The notes below the pieces were generated by a model. That model was not told the DNA's origin, did not search any database, and saw nothing but the letters and a program-made list of their open reading frames with translations. A stretch of DNA of 64,000 nt. It comes from Arthrobacter sp. PM3 (lineage in GTDB: Bacteria; Actinomycetota; Actinomycetes; Actinomycetales; Micrococcaceae). The DNA lies in the NCBI RefSeq assembly GCF_003352915.1, contig NZ_CP022314.1, positions 62,001 through 126,000 on the forward strand, given 5' to 3'. Below are positions 53,028 to 64,000 of the stretch, in pieces; the stretch's first letter is position 1; each line of letters starts with the position of its first letter. A program made the position numbers and the translations under genes.

Positions 53028-55142
53028 CTACTCGCCGCGGCTCTTCTGGATGATCTCGTCGGCAACTGCCTTCGGGACCTCGGCGTAGCTGTTGAACGTC
53101 ATGGAGTACACAGCGCGGCCCTGGGTCTTCGAGCGCAGGTCACCGATGTAGCCGAACATGCCGGACAGCGGGACGTGAGCGCGGATGACCTTGACGCCCT
53201 GGGCATCTTCCATGGACTGCATCTGGCCACGGCGGGAGTTGAGGTCACCGATAACATCACCCATGTATTCCTCAGGGGTGCGGACCTCGACATCCATCAG
53301 CGGTTCGAGCAGAACAGGGTTCGCCTTGCGTGCGGCTTCCTTGAAAGCCATACGGCCGGCGATCTTGAACGCCATTTCCGAGGAGTCAACATCGTGGTAA
53401 GCGCCATCGATCAGCGTCGCCTTGATGCCGACAACCGGGTAACCGGCCAGGACGCCGTCGTTCAGTGCATCCTGGATACCGGCGTCAACGGAAGGAATGT
53501 ACTCACGCGGAACGCGGCCACCGGTGACCTTGTTCTCGAACTCGTACAGTTCCCCGCCCGCGGTGTCCAGAGGCTCGATCGCGATCTGGACCTTTGCGAA
53601 CTGGCCGGAACCACCGGTCTGCTTCTTGTGCGTGTAGTCGTGACGCTCCACGGCACGCTTGATGGTTTCGCGGTAAGCAACCTGCGGCTTGCCCACGTTG
53701 GCCTCGACCTTGAATTCGCGGCGCATGCGGTCCACCAGGATGTCCAGGTGGAGCTCGCCCATGCCGGCGATGATGGTCTGGCCGGTGTCTTCGTTGAGGG
53801 AGACCTGGAAGGTCGGGTCCTCAGCGGAGAGCTTCTGGATAGCCGTGGAGAGCTTCTCCTGGTCACCCTTGGTGTTCGGCTCGATCGCAACCGAGATCAC
53901 GGGCTCCGGGAAGCTCATGGACTCGAGGACGATCTGGTTGGCCGAGTCGCACAGGGTGTCACCGGTGGTGGTGTCCTTCAGGCCGATCGCTGCGTAGATG
54001 TGGCCGGCGGTAGCGCCCTCGACGGGCATTTCCTTGTTGGCGTGCATCTGGAACAGCTTGCCGATGCGCTCCTTCTTGCCCTTGGTGGAGTTGACCACCT
54101 GGGCGCCTGCTTCCACGTGACCGGAGTACACGCGGATGAAGGTGAGCTGGCCGAAGAACGGGTGCGCGGCGATCTTGAAGGCCAGTGCGGAGAACGGCTC
54201 ATCAGCGGAAGGCTTGCGGGTCAGTTCCTTCTCTTCGTCGCGGGGATCGTGACCGATCATCGGCGGGACGTCGAGGGGGTTCGGCAGGTAGTCGACAACT
54301 GCATCGAGCATCGGCTGGACGCCGCGGTTCTTGAATGCGGAACCACAGAAGACCGGGTAGATCTCGGAGTTGATCGTCATCTTGCGGATGCCGGCCTTGA
54401 GCTCGTCGATCGAGATCTCTTCGCCCTCGAGGTACTTCTCCATGAGTTCTTCGGAGGACTCGGCAACAGTCTCGACGAGCTGCGCGCGGTACTCTTCAGC
54501 CTTGGCCTGGAGGTCAGCCGGGATCTCGCGGATCTCGTACTTGGCACCCATGGTGACGTCACCCTTGGCATCGCCGGGCCAGACCAGCGAACGCATGTAG
54601 AGGAGGTCAACGACGCCGATGAAGTCGTTCTCGGCGCCGATCGGCAGCTGCATGACGAGCGGCTTGGCACCGAGACGGCCGATGATGGTGTCGACGGTGA
54701 AGTAGAAGTCAGCGCCGAGCTTGTCCATCTTGTTGACGAAGCAGATGCGCGGAACGTTGTACTTGTCAGCCTGGCGCCAAACAGTCTCGGACTGCGGCTC
54801 CACGCCTTCCTTGCCGTCGAACACGGCAACTGCACCGTCGAGGACGCGCAGGGAGCGCTCAACCTCGACCGTGAAGTCAACGTGGCCGGGGGTGTCAATG
54901 ATGTTGATCTGGTTGTTTTCCCAGAAGCAGGTCACGGCGGCAGACGTGATGGTGATGCCGCGTTCCTTTTCCTGTTCCATCCAGTCAGTCGTCGAAGCGC
55001 CGTCGTGCGTTTCGCCGATCTTGTGGTTCACACCCGTGTAGAACAGGATGCGCTCGGTAGTGGTGGTCTTGCCGGCATCAATGTGGGCCATGATGCCGAT
55101 GTTGCGGACCTTGCTAAGGTCGGTAAGCACGTCCTGTGCCAC
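53028..55142 (-). CDS. fusA: Elongation factor G
   Basis: 704 residues; GTPase for translocation. [15 protein letters not shown] (G1), DTPGHVDFT (G3), NKMDKLG (G4) and the domain IV loop are visible. GTG 55142 has GGGAG 6 nt upstream; the frame extends 9 codons further without homology. Follows rpsG after a hairpin-bearing 69-nt gap. Confidence 0.98.
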   Translation of the reverse strand: MAQDVLTDLSKVRNIGIMAHIDAGKTTTTERILFYTGVNHKIGETHDGASTTDWMEQEKERGITITSAAVTCFWENNQINIIDTPGHVDFTVEVERSLRVLDGAVAVFDGKEGVEPQSETVWRQADKYNVPRICFVNKMDKLGADFYFTVDTIIGRLGAKPLVMQLPIGAENDFIGVVDLLYMRSLVWPGDAKGDVTMGAKYEIREIPADLQAKAEEYRAQLVETVAESSEELMEKYLEGEEISIDELKAGIRKMTINSEIYPVFCGSAFKNRGVQPMLDAVVDYLPNPLDVPPMIGHDPRDEEKELTRKPSADEPFSALAFKIAAHPFFGQLTFIRVYSGHVEAGAQVVNSTKGKKERIGKLFQMHANKEMPVEGATAGHIYAAIGLKDTTTGDTLCDSANQIVLESMSFPEPVISVAIEPNTKGDQEKLSTAIQKLSAEDPTFQVSLNEDTGQTIIAGMGELHLDILVDRMRREFKVEANVGKPQVAYRETIKRAVERHDYTHKKQTGGSGQFAKVQIAIEPLDTAGGELYEFENKVTGGRVPREYIPSVDAGIQDALNDGVLAGYPVVGIKATLIDGAYHDVDSSEMAFKIAGRMAFKEAARKANPVLLEPLMDVEVRTPEEYMGDVIGDLNSRRGQMQSMEDAQGVKVIRAHVPLSGMFGYIGDLRSKTQGRAVYSMTFNSYAEVPKAVADEIIQKSRGE

Positions 55143-55172
55143 GGTGTCTCCCTTTCGGATGGACTGCACGTT

Positions 55173-55200
55173 CGCCGCCGGCTCTGGCGAGCCGGCGGCG
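55173..55200 (-). terminator. Hairpin between rpsG and fusA
   Basis: A perfect 12-bp stem (CGCCGCCGGCTC) with loop TGGC, 11 nt after the rpsG stop. No T run; likely an attenuator or mRNA-end stabiliser within the str operon. Confidence 0.5.
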
Positions 55201-55211
55201 TCCGGGAAGTA

Positions 55212-55682
55212 TTACCAGCGGTAGTGTGCGAAGGCCTTGTTGGACTCGGCCATCTTGTGGGTGTCTTCGCGACGCTTCACAGCGGCACCCAGACCGTTGG
55301 AGGCGTCCAGAATTTCGTTCTGGAGGCGCTCGGTCATGGTCTTTTCGCGGCGGGCCTTGGAGTAGCCGACCAGCCAGCGGAGGGCGAGGGCCGTCGAACG
55401 ACCCGGCTTGACCTCAACCGGAACCTGGTAGGTGGCGCCACCGACACGGCGGGAGCGGACCTCGAGGGAAGGCTTGACGTTGTCCATGGCCTTCTTGAGG
55501 GCTGCAACGGGGTCGCCGCCGGACTTGGCGCGAGCACCTTCGAGGGCACCGTAAACGATGCGCTCGGCGGTGGACTTCTTGCCGTCAACCAGCACCTTGT
55601 TGATGAGCTGGGTGACCAGCGGGGAGCCGTAAACGGGATCTAGAACTAGCGGCCGCTTGGGGGCCGGACCCTTGCGAGGCAT
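55212..55682 (-). CDS. rpsG: 30S ribosomal protein S7
   Basis: 156 residues; [20 protein letters not shown] start and the C-terminal [13 protein letters not shown]. It binds the 16S head and E-site region. ATG 55682 is the family start, 1 nt after the rpsL stop; the longer open frame has no homology. Confidence 0.97.
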   Translation of the reverse strand: MPRKGPAPKRPLVLDPVYGSPLVTQLINKVLVDGKKSTAERIVYGALEGARAKSGGDPVAALKKAMDNVKPSLEVRSRRVGGATYQVPVEVKPGRSTALALRWLVGYSKARREKTMTERLQNEILDASNGLGAAVKRREDTHKMAESNKAFAHYRW

Positions 55683-55683
55683 A

Positions 55684-56058
55684 TTACTTCTTCTCCATCT
55701 TTGCGCCGTAGCGGCTGCGGGCCTGCTTACGGTTCTTGACACCCTGGGTATCGAGGGCGCCACGGACGATCTTGTAGCGGACACCCGGAAGGTCCTTCAC
55801 ACGGCCGCCGCGGACGAGCACAATGGAGTGCTCCTGCAGGTTGTGGCCTACACCGGGGATGTAAGCGGTGACTTCAATGCCACCGTTGAGGCGCACACGT
55901 GCAACCTTACGCAGAGCCGAGTTCGGCTTCTTCGGGGTCGTCGTGTAAACGCGGGTGCAAACACCGCGGCGCATCGGGCTGCCCTTAAGCGCGGGAGCCT
56001 TGGTCTTGGAGACCTTAGGCGTGCGGCCCTTGCGGACCAGCTGGTTAATCGTAGGCAC
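55684..56058 (-). CDS. rpsL: 30S ribosomal protein S12
   Basis: 124 residues; [20 protein letters not shown] start. The decoding-site segments [19 protein letters not shown] and [22 protein letters not shown] are wild type, so no streptomycin-resistance change at the classical lysines is seen. First gene of the str operon. Confidence 0.98.
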   Translation of the reverse strand: MPTINQLVRKGRTPKVSKTKAPALKGSPMRRGVCTRVYTTTPKKPNSALRKVARVRLNGGIEVTAYIPGVGHNLQEHSIVLVRGGRVKDLPGVRYKIVRGALDTQGVKNRKQARSRYGAKMEKK

Positions 56059-56081
56059 TCTCGTGTTCTCCGTTTTATCCG

Positions 56082-56103
56082 GAACGGCCGTTGGCGGCCG
56101 TTC
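56082..56103 (-). promoter_or_regulatory. Hairpin in the rpsL 5' leader
   Basis: A perfect 9-bp stem GAACGGCCG with loop TTGG (plus-strand sense), just upstream of the rpsL ribosome-binding site. It could be a leader control element or an RNA stabiliser. Confidence 0.4.
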
Positions 56104-56419
56104 TCTTGTCGCTGCGCCTCGCCGCCCGAGCTTTGAAGTTCTCTCCAGAGCAGCTGAGGCGAAGCCTTAATAGTCGGACCGCACGCCGGGGTCCGGGGAC
56201 AATCGTCCCGAACTGCCCCTAGGCATGCGAAAATGTGGCATACGTTGCACAAGAACCCTGCAAACCGGAAACGTCGTCCTGGTCCTGCCTTCAGCTGCAA
56301 GCTGTCTGGCTAAACCGGCGCACTCATCCACTGCCACAATAACAATTAGTCTCCAGTCTACCACGGGCGGCCCGCTGCCCTTAATCGGCGCGGAAAAGCC
56401 GGGCCCGGGCCCTTAAACA

Positions 56420-56455
56420 GGACCGGTCCCCCACCGTGAGGTGAGGGACCGGTCC
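56420..56455 (-). terminator. rpoBC terminator
   Basis: GGACCGGTCCCCCACC and GGTGAGGGACCGGTCC pair over 16 positions with one mismatch, loop GTGA, 37 nt after the rpoC stop. It separates rpoBC from the str operon. Confidence 0.8.
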
Positions 56456-56492
56456 GGTGACCAGAGGTCAGGGCGGAAACCCGCCCTGCCCG

Positions 56493-60392
<3,900 letters not shown>

Positions 60393-60456
60393 ATGGTCCC
60401 TGTTCTCTCTTGTTCTCTAAATTCTGAAGTCTTGGGTTACGGGAAGAGGGAGGGGG

Positions 60457-60487
60457 CCGACGGCGGATGGGAACCATCCGCCGTCGG
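60457..60487 (-). terminator. Hairpin between rpoB and rpoC
   Basis: A perfect 14-bp stem (CCGACGGCGGATGG) with a 3-nt loop, 8 nt after the rpoB stop. It has no T run. It may be a processing or partial-termination site that adjusts the two subunits. Confidence 0.55.
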
Positions 60488-60495
60488 ACGCCCTG

Positions 60496-64000
<3,505 letters not shown>

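Larger units (their letters stand above)
56059..56492. other. Intergenic region between rpoC and rpsL
   Basis: 434 nt. It holds the rpoC terminator (56420-56455) and should hold the str-operon promoter; TTTGCA with TATGCC at 16 nt spacing near 56238-56265 (minus strand) is a weak candidate. A perfect GAACGGCCG/CGGCCGTTC hairpin (56082-56103) lies in the rpsL leader, 24 nt before the ATG. No gene is supported. Confidence 0.5.

Overview
The window is one stretch of a high-GC actinobacterial chromosome, most like a member of the Micrococcaceae (Arthrobacter/Pseudarthrobacter type). This rests on the very GC-rich codon use, the ribosomal protein forms, the RpoB N-terminus, the many GTG/TTG starts and the gene order. 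No database search was possible. Both ends cut a gene: an NAD(P)HX repair enzyme on the left (C-terminus missing) and rpoB on the right (only the first few codons missing).

Layout. (1) 1-7300: precursor and cofactor genes nnr, acpS, glmS, coaA, a Tat-type lipoprotein VanY-like peptidase, and glmM. (2) 7396-8385: rplM-rpsI. (3) 8751-24041: two complete, tandem, paralogous Tad/Flp (type IVb) pilus loci in the same order (flp, tadE, tadG-like, cpaB, tadZ, tadA, tadB, tadC), with one prepilin peptidase gene before the first. They are followed by a small Hpt-like protein lacking the phospho-histidine and a divergent response regulator/sensor kinase pair (24163-27378). (4) 27483-31650, minus strand: truA and the alpha operon (infA-rpmJ-rpsM-rpsK-rpoA-rplQ). 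(5) 31839-36309: a P1-family peptidase and a Ugp-like ABC importer lacking its ATPase, lying between infA and map. (6) 36408-49478, minus strand: secY-adk, map, the spc operon and the S10 operon. A 556-bp repeat-bearing gap separates rplN from rpsQ, and rpsN is absent from its usual place. (7) 49887-51441: a GH1 glycosidase and a 41-residue membrane microprotein. (8) 51573-64000, minus strand: rpoB-rpoC and rpsL-rpsG-fusA-tuf.

How it works together. Most of the window is core transcription and translation machinery, punctuated by strong hairpins that divide it into separately controlled units. The accessory part is the double pilus locus. Each copy has a terminator-like hairpin between the pilin gene and the assembly genes, each TadG-like protein has eight matching cysteines, and the locus ends with possible signalling components. 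Several genes without a Shine-Dalgarno sequence (glmS, glmM, acpS, truA, the Hpt-like gene) have a TANNNT box 6-7 nt before the start codon, as expected for leaderless transcripts.

Limits: no alignment, structure prediction or search was run. Promoter and operator calls are by eye. No tRNA, rRNA, CRISPR array, insertion sequence or prophage was seen.
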